This document shows, piece by piece, positions 7,702 to 16,895 of a stretch of 64,000 nucleotides of DNA. The notes beneath the pieces are model-generated. The model was not told the DNA's origin. It ran no database searches and worked only from the letters and a program-made list of their open reading frames with translations. How positions within the stretch are numbered: position 1 is the first letter of the stretch; each line of letters opens with the position of its first letter. Where the stretch lies: contig NC_015573.1 in NCBI RefSeq assembly GCF_000214705.1, positions 1,511,001 to 1,575,000 on the forward strand, in the 5' to 3' direction. This DNA is from Desulfofundulus kuznetsovii DSM 6115 (GTDB lineage Bacteria; Bacillota; Desulfotomaculia; Desulfotomaculales; Desulfovirgulaceae). Position numbers and translations under genes: made by a program.

Positions 7702-7804
7702 CATTCATCTAGCGCAACATTTTTTGTTCACGTTGTACATCTCTTGACCTTTTCAGCAATTACTAATATACGAGAAGTACTGGCAGCTGTCAAGCTTTTT
7801 AAAG

Positions 7805-9328
7805 TTAAAAGATCTGGCGTGCGATTCTGGTTAACTGGGAAAGATTGCGGCATTCAAAAACGTGCCGGCAGTAGGGGGTGTAAAGATGCATAATGCTGTC
7901 TTCCTGGTTCCAGCTTTCCCGGGGGGCCGGGTTTAACCAGATCACCTGCCGGACCCGGCGGCAAATCTCCCGGAAATACTCTTCCCCGGATGGCTTATAA
8001 TTGTTCCGGGCATCTCCCAGGATGATCAGGGTAACCTTCCGGTGAAGTACATGCAGGTGTTCGTGAAAAAACTGGCGCCAAACCGCGCCGTAGTCGGAAA
8101 AACCTGTCCGCCAGATACCGGTTTGCCGCTGGATGTTCCGCACTGTCCTCTCAAGGTCCAGTTCTCTTAATTGGACGGTGACCTCGGCTATGGCGTCAAC
8201 AAAAGCATATGAACGCACCATGCGGAATTTATTTTGCATAGTGTGGACCAGGAGCAGCATGAACTGGCTGTAAGGAGCCACGGAACCGGAAAGATCGCAG
8301 AGCACAACTAAATCCGGTCGTGTTGCCTGGCGGCCCTGGTGACAGAGGATTATGGGCACTCCCCCGGTGGTGGCTGCCCGGCGTACGGTACGGCTTATGT
8401 CTACCGCCCCGCGGGTCGCCGGAACGCGCCGGTAACCCTCGCGGGTGGCCAGTCGGCGCCCCAGGCGGGCTACTTGCCTCTTCACTTGTATCACCTGTTC
8501 CGGGTCCAGCTCGGCAAAGGAACGTTGGGACAGATTGGCCTCCCGTGCGATGGCTGGAAGTTCCTTTTCTGGTTGTCTTTTGCAGCGCAGCTGTTCGAGT
8601 TCCCGGTTGAGCAGGCGTTCCAGCCGCAGGAGATTTTCCTGCTGGCGCAGCTTTTCCGCCTCCCCAAGGGGGGACCGTTCCAGCCAATCCTTTACCTGTA
8701 CCCAGTCGAGGCGTGTTTTCAATTGCTTTAGCATTTGCCGGGGATCTTCCCCGGGAGTAACTTCATCCGGTGGGACCAGGGTAAATACGGCTTCCTGGGC
8801 CAGGGCCTTCAAATCTTCTTCGCTGCCTTTGGCAATGATCATGGCCAGTCGCTGTCCCGCTGCCGCAAGGGGAACCGTACTACCATGTTGAAAATGCCTT
8901 TCTCTTCTTCCCTGTTCCGGGCCGTTTCCCTTGCCGCCCCCCTGCCCTCCCGGTTCTCCGCCCCCCGCCGGCAAATCATCTTCACTCTTCAGGGCCTGCC
9001 GCAGCCACTCTTTCATCTGTGCCAGTCTGGCGTTAAACTCTTCCCGGGACAGTCGGGGAGGATGAATGGGAATGGCGGTTTTTTTGGTTGGCTGTTCCTG
9101 CTTTCTAGTCTTCTGTTTGAGTGTTGTCCAGTATAAGTCAAAGAGTTTTTCCAGGATCCTCTCCTGTCCGGTTTCCTTAATTAGGGTGGCCTGCATGGCC
9201 AGGAGGAGGTTTTCCCGGGTGGGTTCCAGGAGGGATAGGGCCTGCAAAAGATCCAGCATTTCCCCCGTGGAGACGGGGATGCCGGCCTCCCTTAGCAATT
9301 GTATGAAGACAATTAAATACTCAACCAT
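7805..9328 (-). CDS. VWA-domain protein, CoxE-like
   Basis: 507 residues. The N-terminus (MVEYLIVFIQLLREAGIPVSTGEMLD) matches CoxE-type proteins; the middle is a low-complexity Gly/Gln/Arg linker (GGGEPGGQGGGKG). The C-terminal third is a von Willebrand A domain with MIDAS motif DLSGS (in LVVLCDLSGSVAPYS), a later FSDYGAVW segment and ILGDARNN. CoxE partners with a MoxR ATPase (CoxD) to insert metals or remodel enzymes. The MoxR gene is nearby but divergent rather than co-directional. The target is unknown; no CO dehydrogenase or other metalloenzyme is adjacent. Confidence 0.8.
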   Translation of the reverse strand: MVEYLIVFIQLLREAGIPVSTGEMLDLLQALSLLEPTRENLLLAMQATLIKETGQERILEKLFDLYWTTLKQKTRKQEQPTKKTAIPIHPPRLSREEFNARLAQMKEWLRQALKSEDDLPAGGGEPGGQGGGKGNGPEQGRRERHFQHGSTVPLAAAGQRLAMIIAKGSEEDLKALAQEAVFTLVPPDEVTPGEDPRQMLKQLKTRLDWVQVKDWLERSPLGEAEKLRQQENLLRLERLLNRELEQLRCKRQPEKELPAIAREANLSQRSFAELDPEQVIQVKRQVARLGRRLATREGYRRVPATRGAVDISRTVRRAATTGGVPIILCHQGRQATRPDLVVLCDLSGSVAPYSQFMLLLVHTMQNKFRMVRSYAFVDAIAEVTVQLRELDLERTVRNIQRQTGIWRTGFSDYGAVWRQFFHEHLHVLHRKVTLIILGDARNNYKPSGEEYFREICRRVRQVIWLNPAPRESWNQEDSIMHLYTPYCRHVFECRNLSQLTRIARQIF

Positions 9329-9346
9329 GGTTTCCGGCTGAACTCC

Positions 9347-10420
9347 TTATTGCCTGGACATTTCCAGTACCCGGTTAGTGAAACTTTCCATGGCCCTGTA
9401 CAACTGGACTACCCGATCCACTGCCCCTTCCTCTGCCAGGTTAACTGAAGCGGCGAGGCTCATTTGCCTTTCTTTGATGTTATAACTGGCCAGGAAGGTT
9501 CCCGGGCGGGTAAAAAGATGAAACCGGTGATCTTTGGTAAATCCCAGGTTTTTAATTAATGTATGAGGTTCCAGGCTGATTTTGTCTATAGTCCGATGCA
9601 GGGTTAAATCGGTAAAACCGAGCATTGCAGTCAACTGCTGGTGGAGTTTTTCGGTCAGTACCTCCGGTTTTTCCAGGTAAAGCTCCGCTTCTATTTTTTG
9701 GGCGCTCTGGCGGAAAGTGAGGTGGCCGGCAGGACCAAAAAAAGCCCGCAGGGCATCCTGCTCCTCTAAATAAAGGGTTTGGCCCTGAAAGTGATTTAAA
9801 AATTCCGCACAGCACTCCGGCGTTACAACTTTTCGGGTTGATATGGTTAGCACCCCTACCAGGGGTTCTTCCCTGGGTGCGGTTACTTCCGGGGTAAATA
9901 CCCGCAGCACTTCCGCGAGGGAAATTTTATTTAAGAGCTGCCGGCAATGGTGCTCCGCGTCCCGGAAGTGGGTGGTAAATTTAATCTTAGCCGTGGCTAT
10001 CCCTCCCTGGACCATCAGGGAAACCGGGCAACTGACCGCCACGTCCCGCGATTGCCACTGCACCTGGAATTGTCCGGCCAGCTCTTCCGCTTCCAGGTCG
10101 AGATGCTCCAGCAGGGTTAACCTTTCCATAATTTCCGGTAACGGGCGGGCTATGGCGGTAACCAGAATTTTTTGATCGGTTACCGGCTCGAAGTAAGAGG
10201 AAGAGTAGGTATGGGGTACAATGGAAAAAAGCCGGGGGACGATTTTCTCTCCCCATTCCCATTGCCGGGTGGTAATATAAATATAGCTTTGCCCCACGGT
10301 CATTTGTAGACCGTCCACAAGGATTTCATTCCCCCGGGTGCACAGGCCCGGTTGTTCCGCCAGAAAAGTCAGCAAGGCGGGCTTTTTGTCCATGTTGCGG
10401 GTGAGAATCTCAATACGCAC
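9347..10420 (-). CDS. Uncharacterised protein paired with VWA/MoxR module
   Basis: 357 residues, starting MRIEILTRNMDKKPALL, 18 nt upstream of the VWA gene and therefore co-transcribed. No signal peptide or transmembrane segment. The sequence reads as mixed alpha/beta with a repeated architecture of about 90 residues (for example a strand-rich SLMVQGGIATAKIKF segment and helix AEHHCRQLLNKISLAEVL). No catalytic motif or family recognised. Its constant company suggests it is a substrate, adaptor or third component of this MoxR-VWA system. Confidence 0.7.
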   Translation of the reverse strand: MRIEILTRNMDKKPALLTFLAEQPGLCTRGNEILVDGLQMTVGQSYIYITTRQWEWGEKIVPRLFSIVPHTYSSSYFEPVTDQKILVTAIARPLPEIMERLTLLEHLDLEAEELAGQFQVQWQSRDVAVSCPVSLMVQGGIATAKIKFTTHFRDAEHHCRQLLNKISLAEVLRVFTPEVTAPREEPLVGVLTISTRKVVTPECCAEFLNHFQGQTLYLEEQDALRAFFGPAGHLTFRQSAQKIEAELYLEKPEVLTEKLHQQLTAMLGFTDLTLHRTIDKISLEPHTLIKNLGFTKDHRFHLFTRPGTFLASYNIKERQMSLAASVNLAEEGAVDRVVQLYRAMESFTNRVLEMSRQ

Positions 10421-10503
10421 GTTTTGCCACCCGTTATGTAAAGATTTTTAGACTGCGTCTTTTTACTTTCATTTTGTCGGTTCGACTGTGGTTTCGTCAA
10501 GGT

Positions 10504-10779
10504 GCATTTGCCTGAGTTATCCCCACTTTCCAACTACCCTGTTTTGGCTCCCGCTCGCTCCGGTGAGCCTCGCGGGCCAAACTAGTGCTCGGCTCAAAGC
10601 TCCGGCAGGCTTCCCGGCAAATTCGGCATCCTGCCTCAGTTGCCGGCCTCGGGCATCCATGCCCTCGGGCCTGCCTTCGCTTTTCGCCTCGCTAAGTTTG
10701 GCTGGCCGCTCAGCTCAAGTCGCTCGCTACCGAGCCAAAACAGGGCTTTAAAAAACTAGGGATACTTCAGGCATTTTGC
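10504..10779. mobile_element. MITE-like element, copy 2 (259 bp at 10512-10770)
   Basis: Nearly identical to copy 1 along its full length and in the same orientation, with the same inverted ends (CTGAGTTATCCCCA left). The flanks read GCATTTGC (10504-10511) and GCATTTTGC (10771-10779), a target duplication that differs by one T in a T-run. It lies between divergently transcribed genes and ends 37 bp before the moxR start codon, so it occupies or replaces their promoters. Confidence 0.8.
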
Positions 10780-10807
10780 CGGTGTTTCTACGGAGGTAAG
10801 AAAAGGT

Positions 10808-11797
10808 ATGCACCGCCTGTTCCGCAGTGTGCAAACTGTAGCCGATGGCCTTTTGCGGCAGCAGTATCTGTGTAACCGTACTGTGGCCACTACCCTTTTC
10901 CTGGCTGCCCACCTGGGCAAGCCGCTGCTGGTGGAGGGACCGGCGGGCGTGGGTAAGACAGCCCTGGCCCAGGCCCTGGCCGGAGCATTGGATACCCCGC
11001 TGGTTCGCCTGCAATGTTATCCCGGTCTGGATGAAGCCAAAGCCCTTTACGAGTGGAATTATCAAAAACAGCTGCTTTACATCCAGGTTGCCGCCGGAAG
11101 TAAGCAGGTATGGGAAGAACTGCGCCAGGATATTTATACACCGGAATTTTTACTGGCCCGGCCGCTTTTGAAAGCTTTTTTGTCCGAAAAACCGGTGGTC
11201 CTTTTGGTGGATGAAGTGGACAAAAGCGATGAGGAACTGGAAAGCTTTCTTTTAGAGGCCCTTTCCGAGTTTCAGGTTTCCATTCCCGAACTGGGTACCA
11301 TACGGGCCAGGCATATCCCCTTCACCCTGCTTACCAGCAACAGCAGCCGGGAGTTCAGTGATGCCTTAAAAAGGCGCTGTTTGCACCTGTACATCCCCTA
11401 TCCCACTGCTGAGCAGGAGCGGGCCATTGTTGCTTTAAAGGTTCCCGGAATTGATGGTCGGCTGGCCGCTCAAGTGGTTGATTTCGTTCACAATCTGCGT
11501 CGTTTACCCCTCAAAAAAAGCCCCAGCATAGCCGAAACCCTGGACTTTGCCCGCACCATGCTGCTGCTGGAGGCAAAGCAACTGGAGTTCCGGGTGGTAG
11601 CTGAGGCGCTGAATGTCTTGCTGAAATACCAGGAAGATGTGGAAAAAGTCATGACCAAGCTGGGGGATTTGCTGCCGGAAGTCCGGGAGGAGGATGGTGT
11701 CCCTGCCGCCCAGGGTACCCTTCCCCGTGCGGTGGCGGCAGGTGAAGAAACGGAAGAGGAGCCAGGGGGCGTGGACCTGTCCCGCTTCAACTTTTAG
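10808..11797 (+). CDS. MoxR-family AAA+ ATPase
   Basis: 329 residues; GGAGGTAAG lies 8 nt before the ATG. Walker A GPAGVGKT at 44-51, Walker B VVLLVDEVDK near 135, sensor segment LLTSNSSREF and arginine-finger region ALKRRCLHLYIPYP. MoxR ATPases act as chaperones with VWA proteins to activate or insert cofactors. The C-terminal tail is acidic and unstructured (GEETEEEPGGVDLSRF). Divergent from the VWA operon, with a MITE in the shared upstream region. Confidence 0.88.
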   Translation: MHRLFRSVQTVADGLLRQQYLCNRTVATTLFLAAHLGKPLLVEGPAGVGKTALAQALAGALDTPLVRLQCYPGLDEAKALYEWNYQKQLLYIQVAAGSKQVWEELRQDIYTPEFLLARPLLKAFLSEKPVVLLVDEVDKSDEELESFLLEALSEFQVSIPELGTIRARHIPFTLLTSNSSREFSDALKRRCLHLYIPYPTAEQERAIVALKVPGIDGRLAAQVVDFVHNLRRLPLKKSPSIAETLDFARTMLLLEAKQLEFRVVAEALNVLLKYQEDVEKVMTKLGDLLPEVREEDGVPAAQGTLPRAVAAGEETEEEPGGVDLSRFNF

Positions 11798-11809
11798 ATG
11801 TGAGGAAAT

Positions 11810-12211
11810 CTAATCGGCTACCACCTTGACCAGCACTTTGCGCTGCCGGGGTCCGTCAAATTCGCAGAAGAAGATCCCCTGCCAGGTACCCAGGACCAGC
11901 TGGCCGCCGGTCACCAGCACGGTCAGGGATGAGCCCACGAGGCTGGCCTTGATATGGGCGTCGGCGTTTCCTTCCAGGTGCCGGTAGTTTCCCTCCCGCG
12001 GTACCAGCCTGTCCAGTTCGGACAGTATATCATAGGCAACTGACGGGTCGGCGTGCTCGTTAATGGTAATGCCGGCCGTGGTATGGGGTACAAAGAGGTG
12101 GCAGCATCCTTCGGGGATTTTTTCCGCCTGAACGATTTTCCTTACTTGAGAAGTAATATCCACAAGCTGGGAGCGGGCTGTAGTGTTAACGGTCAGGGTA
12201 TGGATCATCAT
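11810..12211 (-). CDS. YjbQ/UPF0047 family protein
   Basis: 133 residues of the secondary thiamine-phosphate synthase (YjbQ) fold: N-terminal [17 protein letters not shown], then [21 protein letters not shown] with conserved His and Asn/Glu, [15 protein letters not shown], and [22 protein letters not shown]. coli YjbQ has weak thiamine-phosphate synthase activity; the physiological role is unsettled. 10 nt follow the LOG-family gene upstream, so these two are co-transcribed. Convergent with moxR. Confidence 0.85.
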   Translation of the reverse strand: MMIHTLTVNTTARSQLVDITSQVRKIVQAEKIPEGCCHLFVPHTTAGITINEHADPSVAYDILSELDRLVPREGNYRHLEGNADAHIKASLVGSSLTVLVTGGQLVLGTWQGIFFCEFDGPRQRKVLVKVVAD

Positions 12212-12221
12212 GGTTCCCCTT

Positions 12222-12692
12222 TCAAGTAGAAATTAAAAGCAGAGCCAGCTCCACTGCTTCCCGGGCACTGGTAGCTGGGCGTATGCCACCGGACAGGTCG
12301 GGGCGCTCCAATTTCCAGGTGCCCAGGCCAATTACCGGCTTGTTCATTTTAAGAGCCAGGCCGATTTCCGAGAGAGTGCCGTAACCTCCACCGATGGCAA
12401 CGAGGGCATCGGCGGCACAGGCTATAATGGCGTTTCGCGCATCTCCCAGTCCGGTGGGCAGGGCCACCGTTAAATAGGGATTACCTTCCCCGCGGTGGCG
12501 GCCCGGGAGAATGCCGACGACCATTCCTCCTGCCTGGCGGGCGCCCCGGGAAGCGGCTTCCATAATCCCGCCCCGGCCGCCGCAAATTAAAATAGCCCCT
12601 CGCCGGGCGATTTCACGGCCCACTTCCTCGGCCAGTTCCCGTTCCGGCTCTGTACATTCGGCTCCACCAATGACACCGATATACCAGGTCAT
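12222..12692 (-). CDS. LOG-family / TIGR00725-type protein
   Basis: 156 residues with a Rossmann-type nucleotide-binding fold: IGVIGGAEC at the N-terminus, [15 protein letters not shown] and [16 protein letters not shown]. These correspond to the PGGxGTxxE motif of lysine-decarboxylase-like LOG phosphoribohydrolases, with GGG replacing PGG. The family includes cytokinin-nucleotide hydrolases and molybdenum-cofactor carrier-like proteins; the substrate here is unknown. Confidence 0.8.
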   Translation of the reverse strand: MTWYIGVIGGAECTEPERELAEEVGREIARRGAILICGGRGGIMEAASRGARQAGGMVVGILPGRHRGEGNPYLTVALPTGLGDARNAIIACAADALVAIGGGYGTLSEIGLALKMNKPVIGLGTWKLERPDLSGGIRPATSAREAVELALLLIST

Positions 12693-12712
12693 TTTCTATC
12701 ACCGGCTAAAGA

Positions 12713-12735
12713 AAAGGCCGTGGTGCATGGCCTTT
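12713..12735 (-). terminator. Terminator downstream of rex
   Basis: Hairpin AAAGGCC / GGCCTTT with a 9-nt loop, followed on the minus strand by TTTTC. Separates rex from the LOG-family gene. Confidence 0.6.
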
Positions 12736-12744
12736 CACGGTGTT

Positions 12745-13389
12745 TTACAGGCGTTGGGCGGACTTGAAGCCCAAATTAAAGGTGAGTATTTCCAGTTTCA
12801 CGGACAGGTCCACATTGCGGATCTCTATCCCTTCCGGCAGGTTCAAGGCCACCGGGGCAAAGTTTAAAATTGCCTCCAGGCCGTTTTTAACCATAAAGTC
12901 GGCCACATCCTGGGCCGCCCGGGGAGGTACGGCGATAATGCCGATGCGGGCTTTGTGTTCCTGAATTACCTCGGGCATTTTTTCCATGGGCAACACTTCA
13001 AGTTCGGCAATTTTCTTGCCTATTTTGGTCAGGTCGTTGTCAAAGACGCCTACAATTTTAAAACCCCGGCTGTTAAATCCCTTGTACGTGCATAGTGCAT
13101 ATCCCAGATTACCGGCACCTACCAGAATCAACGGCCAGTCCTGGTCCAGCCCCAGAATCTTTTTGGTGTAGCGCATGAGATCTTTGACATTATAGCCAAC
13201 TCCCCGGGTGCCAAATTCGCCAAAGTAAGCCAGATCCTTGCGCACCTGGGCCGGACTTACTCCTACCCCTTCAGCGATTTCCCCGGAGGAGACAGTGGTT
13301 ACTCCGTTACGGTCCAGCCGTTCAAGATACCGGGAATATATCGATAGCCTGGTTACTGTGGCTTCGGGGACGCGCAGGGTCTTCATCAA
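12745..13389 (-). CDS. rex: Redox-sensing transcriptional repressor Rex
   Basis: 214 residues: N-terminal winged helix ([44 protein letters not shown]) and C-terminal NAD(H)-binding Rossmann domain ([17 protein letters not shown]). Rex senses the NADH/NAD+ ratio and represses fermentative and respiratory genes at low NADH. Monocistronic, just downstream of the haem operon terminator. I could not find a clear Rex operator in front of it. Confidence 0.95.
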   Translation of the reverse strand: MMKTLRVPEATVTRLSIYSRYLERLDRNGVTTVSSGEIAEGVGVSPAQVRKDLAYFGEFGTRGVGYNVKDLMRYTKKILGLDQDWPLILVGAGNLGYALCTYKGFNSRGFKIVGVFDNDLTKIGKKIAELEVLPMEKMPEVIQEHKARIGIIAVPPRAAQDVADFMVKNGLEAILNFAPVALNLPEGIEIRNVDLSVKLEILTFNLGFKSAQRL

Positions 13390-13423
13390 ATCGCCTCCTT
13401 ACTCTTATATTCTATGCAAATAA

Positions 13424-13442
13424 GGGGCCTTATCCCGGCCCC
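13424..13442 (-). terminator. Probable terminator of the haem operon
   Basis: Minus-strand hairpin GGGGCC GGGATAA GGCCCC followed by TTATTT, lying after hemL and just before rex. It could also act as an attenuator in the rex leader. Confidence 0.5.
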
Positions 13443-13625
13443 GGTAGAAGACCGGTTTTTTAAGTTATAAAATTCACATGCTAGGTATTTTATATCATTT
13501 GTACCCCTGTCTGTCAAATGACTTTTTCCCGGAAAGCAAAGAAAAGCCCCGAAAAGAAATTTCTCCCCGGGGAATGGTTGCGAACATAAATTCGCCCTCT
13601 CCCTCCAACCCTGTAACCTTTATTT

Positions 13626-14918
13626 TTATATCTTGCTGGCAGCGGCAAAGGCCTTCCGGGCTGCTTCCACCGTCCGCTGGATTTGTTCGTCGGTATGGGC
13701 CAGGCTGACAAAGGCTGCCTCGAATTGGGACGGGGCCAGGTAAATCCCCTGTTCCAGCATAGACTGGAAGAAGGCAGCAAAGCGGCGGGTATCGGCCGTG
13801 CAGGCAGTGGCATAATCCACTACCGGTGTTTCGGTAAAGAAAGTGCAGAGCATGGAACCAACCCGGTTAAAGGAGAGCACAAGGCCTGCTTCCCGGGCGG
13901 CTTCGGCCAGTCCCCGGGCGAGAAGGGCGGACTTGCGCTCCAGTTCTTCGTAAGTGCCGGGCCGTTTTAGTACCTTTAAGGTGGCCAGGCCCGCGGTTAC
14001 GGCCAGGGGGTTGCCCGAAAGGGTGCCTGCCTGGTAAACCGGGCCTTCCGGCGCCACCTGTTCCATGATGTGCCGCTTTCCACCGTAGGCGCCCACGGGC
14101 AGGCCGCCGCCGATGATTTTGCCCAGGCAGGTCAGGTCGGGATCGATATTGTACAGGGCCTGGGCGCCGCCGTAAGAAAGCCTGAAGCCGGTGATCACTT
14201 CATCAAAGATCAATAATGCTCCGTAACGGCGGGTGATTTCCCTGAGGCCCTCCAGAAAGCCTTCCCTGGGCGGTACTACGCCCATGTTGCCCGCTACCGG
14301 TTCCACAATCACGGCGGCAATATCCTCGCCTTCCCGGGCGAAGATTGCTTCTAAAGTATCCAGGTCGTTATATGGGGCCGCAATGGTGTCCGCCGCCGTG
14401 CTGGCCGGCACACCGGGGCTGCTGGGCACCCCCAGGGTAAGGGCCCCGGAACCGGCTTTAATCAACAAAAAGTCAGCGTGGCCATGGTAACAGCCCTCAA
14501 ACTTAACAATTTTATTGCGCCTCGTGTGCGCCCGGGCCAGCCGCAGGGCGCTCATGGTTGCTTCGGTGCCCGAGTTTACCAGGCGCACCATTTCCACGGC
14601 CGGTAGCGCTTCTACAATGGCCCTGGCCAGCTCAATTTCCAGTTCGGTGGGAGCACCAAAACTGGTGCCGATTTCCAGGCATTCCTGCAGGGCCGCCGTT
14701 ACTTCCGGGTGCCGGTGACCCAGGATGAGCGGTCCCCAGGAGCCCACGTAGTCTATGTATTCATTGCCGTCCACATCATAAATCAGCGCTCCCTTTCCCC
14801 GGGCAATGAAAAGGGGTTGTCCCCCCACGGCTTTAAAGGCCCTTACGGGGCTGTTTACGCCGCCGGGCATGTAACGGCGGGCCTGGGCGAACAGTTCCTT
14901 AGACCTTTCGTAAGACAA
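13626..14918 (-). CDS. hemL: Glutamate-1-semialdehyde 2,1-aminomutase
   Basis: Converts glutamate-1-semialdehyde to 5-aminolevulinate, a PLP enzyme. Family features: [18 protein letters not shown] near the N-terminus, [20 protein letters not shown] and the PLP lysine in [19 protein letters not shown] 14918 is taken as the start because GAGGGTGG lies about 6 nt upstream and family members begin at SYERSKELF. An ATG at 14942 would overlap ahbB by 14 nt and lacks a site. Last gene of the haem operon; with hemA it completes the C5 route to aminolevulinate. Confidence 0.92.
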   Translation of the reverse strand: MSYERSKELFAQARRYMPGGVNSPVRAFKAVGGQPLFIARGKGALIYDVDGNEYIDYVGSWGPLILGHRHPEVTAALQECLEIGTSFGAPTELEIELARAIVEALPAVEMVRLVNSGTEATMSALRLARAHTRRNKIVKFEGCYHGHADFLLIKAGSGALTLGVPSSPGVPASTAADTIAAPYNDLDTLEAIFAREGEDIAAVIVEPVAGNMGVVPPREGFLEGLREITRRYGALLIFDEVITGFRLSYGGAQALYNIDPDLTCLGKIIGGGLPVGAYGGKRHIMEQVAPEGPVYQAGTLSGNPLAVTAGLATLKVLKRPGTYEELERKSALLARGLAEAAREAGLVLSFNRVGSMLCTFFTETPVVDYATACTADTRRFAAFFQSMLEQGIYLAPSQFEAAFVSLAHTDEQIQRTVEAARKAFAAASKI

Positions 14919-14928
14919 GATACCACCC

Positions 14929-15405
14929 TCATTTCTCCACAAAGTATTTCATACTGCTCTTTTTTAATTCGGCTATACTAAATAACAGACGGTAGTTGGC
15001 AACCCCGCTGGCCCGGGAGAGCCGGGCGGCAATCTCCCGGCAATCCTGGGGCGTCTGTCCGTGGACCACGGTAAACAAGTTGTACGGCCAGTCGGGTAGT
15101 CGGGCGGGACGCTGGTAACAGTGGGAAACCTCATCAAAGGAGGCCATCAGCCGGCCTACTTCTTCCATGCGTTCCTCCGGGACTTGCCAGACCACCATGG
15201 CGTTGGAAACGTAACCCAGGTCCTGATGGCGCACGGCCGCCCCAAAACGCCGGATCACCCCCCGGTCGACAAAATCCCGCACCTTGGCCAAAAGCTCTTC
15301 CTCACCAATACCCAGTTTTTCCGCCAGGGCCAAAAAGGGACGGCTGACCAGGGGAAGACCTTCCTGCAGGGCGCGGATAATTTCTTTGTCCAGCTGGCTA
15401 AGCAT
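14929..15405 (-). CDS. ahbB: Sirohaem decarboxylase subunit AhbB
   Basis: Lrp/AsnC-type fold: N-terminal HTH ([37 protein letters not shown]) and C-terminal domain with the AhbB hallmark SHCYQRP...[11 protein letters not shown] and [14 protein letters not shown]. With AhbA it removes two acetate carboxylates of sirohaem to give 12,18-didecarboxysirohaem. ATG 15405 has GGGGGAGG 5-6 nt upstream and overlaps the ahbA stop by 8 nt, which suggests translational coupling. Confidence 0.9.
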   Translation of the reverse strand: MLSQLDKEIIRALQEGLPLVSRPFLALAEKLGIGEEELLAKVRDFVDRGVIRRFGAAVRHQDLGYVSNAMVVWQVPEERMEEVGRLMASFDEVSHCYQRPARLPDWPYNLFTVVHGQTPQDCREIAARLSRASGVANYRLLFSIAELKKSSMKYFVEK

Positions 15406-15868
15406 TCTCATCCTCCCCCAGGTCAAAGTTCACCCTGATTTTAAAAATTCTTAAGGCCGGGAGGTGGAGCATATCTGCTATGCCGGTGCGTCTTTTGATT
15501 TCCTCCAAGGTATTTTCCAGCTTGGCCTGGGATTCCACCAGCAGCGTAAACCACATGTTGTACGGGTGATCCCGCAAATAATTATGGGTTACCCCTGGCA
15601 AGCTGTTGATCACGGCCGCCACTTCCTCAATTCTCTCCGCCGGTACTTTCATAGCACATAAGGTACCGCTGTAACCTACCCGGCGGGAGTCAAAGATGGC
15701 CCCCAGTCGCCGGATAACCCCCTTTTCAATGAGACGTTTTAGCCGGGCCAGGATGTCCTCTTCAGTGGTGCCCAGGGTTTCGGCGAGTTTTTTGTAGGGT
15801 TCCGGTTCGATGGGTAGATGGCTTTGGATTATATTCAACAGTTGTTTATCCAGACTATCCAGAGTCAT
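15398..15868 (-). CDS. ahbA: Sirohaem decarboxylase subunit AhbA
   Basis: 156 residues, Lrp-like HTH (LDKQLLNIIQSHLPIEPEPY, GVIRRLGAIFDSRRVGY) followed by the AhbA signature VTHNYLRDHPYNMWFTL and C-terminal ALRIFKIRVNFDL. Partner of AhbB; the conserved His/Tyr residues contact the sirohaem iron and substrate in characterised homologues. Starts 3 nt after ahbD stops. Confidence 0.9.
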   Translation of the reverse strand: MTLDSLDKQLLNIIQSHLPIEPEPYKKLAETLGTTEEDILARLKRLIEKGVIRRLGAIFDSRRVGYSGTLCAMKVPAERIEEVAAVINSLPGVTHNYLRDHPYNMWFTLLVESQAKLENTLEEIKRRTGIADMLHLPALRIFKIRVNFDLGEDENA

Positions 15869-15871
15869 GAA

Positions 15872-16873
15872 CTATTCCCCCGTTGGTTTTTTGCCTTTCC
15901 GGTACAGGCACCAGGGGTCCTCGGCCATATAATCCCCGTGGTAGAAGTAGGCCCGGGCCCGGCAACCACCGCAAATATTCCGGTAGTTACAGCTGCCGCA
16001 ACCGCCGCCGTACCCGCCGGTGCGCAGCCGTTTGAATACCGGGTTATTCTGCCAGATAAGGCTAAAGGGTGTTTCCCGCACATTGCCCACGGGCATGTTT
16101 AAATAGGCACAGGGCTGGACGTCCCCCTTCGGGCTGATGATGCAGTAACCCGTGCCGGCCAGGCACCCCTTTTGAAAGCGCAGTTTTAAGCCCATTTGGG
16201 CGGCAATGCGCATAAACTGGGGGGCACAGGTGGGCTTTACTTCAATGGGCACTTCCCTTTGTTTTTTCATTAACCGGTGAAGTAAGCGCTCGTATTGTTC
16301 GGCCCTGAGGGATTCCTCTTCCATATTTACGGCCCTTCCGGTGGGTACCAGGAAAAACACGTGGTGGGCTACAGCTCCCATACGCACGGCCAGGTCGGTT
16401 AACGCCTCTACCTGTTCGTAGTTCCATTCCACTACCGTGGTATGAATTTGAAAGGGCAAGCCGGCTTTCCGGCAGGCTTCCATGCCCTCCACGGCGGCCT
16501 GCCAGGCTCCCGGGACACCGCGGAAACGGTCGTGCTGTTCCGGTTCGGTGCTGTCCAGGCTAATCCCCATGGCCAGCGCCCCGGCCTGCTTTAATTTTTC
16601 GGCTACACTGCCGGTAATTAAAGTGCCATTGGTACCAAAAACCGGGCGCAGGCCTTTCCGGGCCGCATACCCCACCAGCTCATATATATCGGGCCGTAGA
16701 AGGGGTTCACCTCCGCTGAAGATCATAATTTTAAAACGGGCCCGGGCAATTTCATCAATTAGACTAGCAGCTTCGGAAGTACTTAATTCTTCCTCCATCC
16801 TGGCACCGGCGTCCCGGTAGCAGTGCCGGCAGGTCAAATTACAGGCGTTGGTAGTATTCCAGGAAACCAGCAC
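15872..16873 (-). CDS. ahbD: Radical SAM haem synthase AhbD (NirJ2-like)
   Basis: 333 residues. Radical SAM cluster motif CNLTCRHC near residue 12, SAM-binding FSGGEPLL, and a C-terminal auxiliary cluster motif CGSCNYRNICGGCRARAYFYHGD (SPASM-like). AhbD oxidatively decarboxylates the two propionates of iron-coproporphyrin III to vinyls, giving haem b. The assignment over AhbC rests on the short N-terminus and the C-terminal motif of NirJ2 proteins. ATG 16873 lies 22 nt after hemB. Confidence 0.85.
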   Translation of the reverse strand: MLVSWNTTNACNLTCRHCYRDAGARMEEELSTSEAASLIDEIARARFKIMIFSGGEPLLRPDIYELVGYAARKGLRPVFGTNGTLITGSVAEKLKQAGALAMGISLDSTEPEQHDRFRGVPGAWQAAVEGMEACRKAGLPFQIHTTVVEWNYEQVEALTDLAVRMGAVAHHVFFLVPTGRAVNMEEESLRAEQYERLLHRLMKKQREVPIEVKPTCAPQFMRIAAQMGLKLRFQKGCLAGTGYCIISPKGDVQPCAYLNMPVGNVRETPFSLIWQNNPVFKRLRTGGYGGGCGSCNYRNICGGCRARAYFYHGDYMAEDPWCLYRKGKKPTGE

Positions 16874-16895
16874 GGCTTAACATCCTCTCTAAGAA

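Noticed and set aside
13390-13625. Rex operator in front of rex
   Set aside because: No TTGTGAN6TCACAA-like palindrome could be found; only hairpins are visible.
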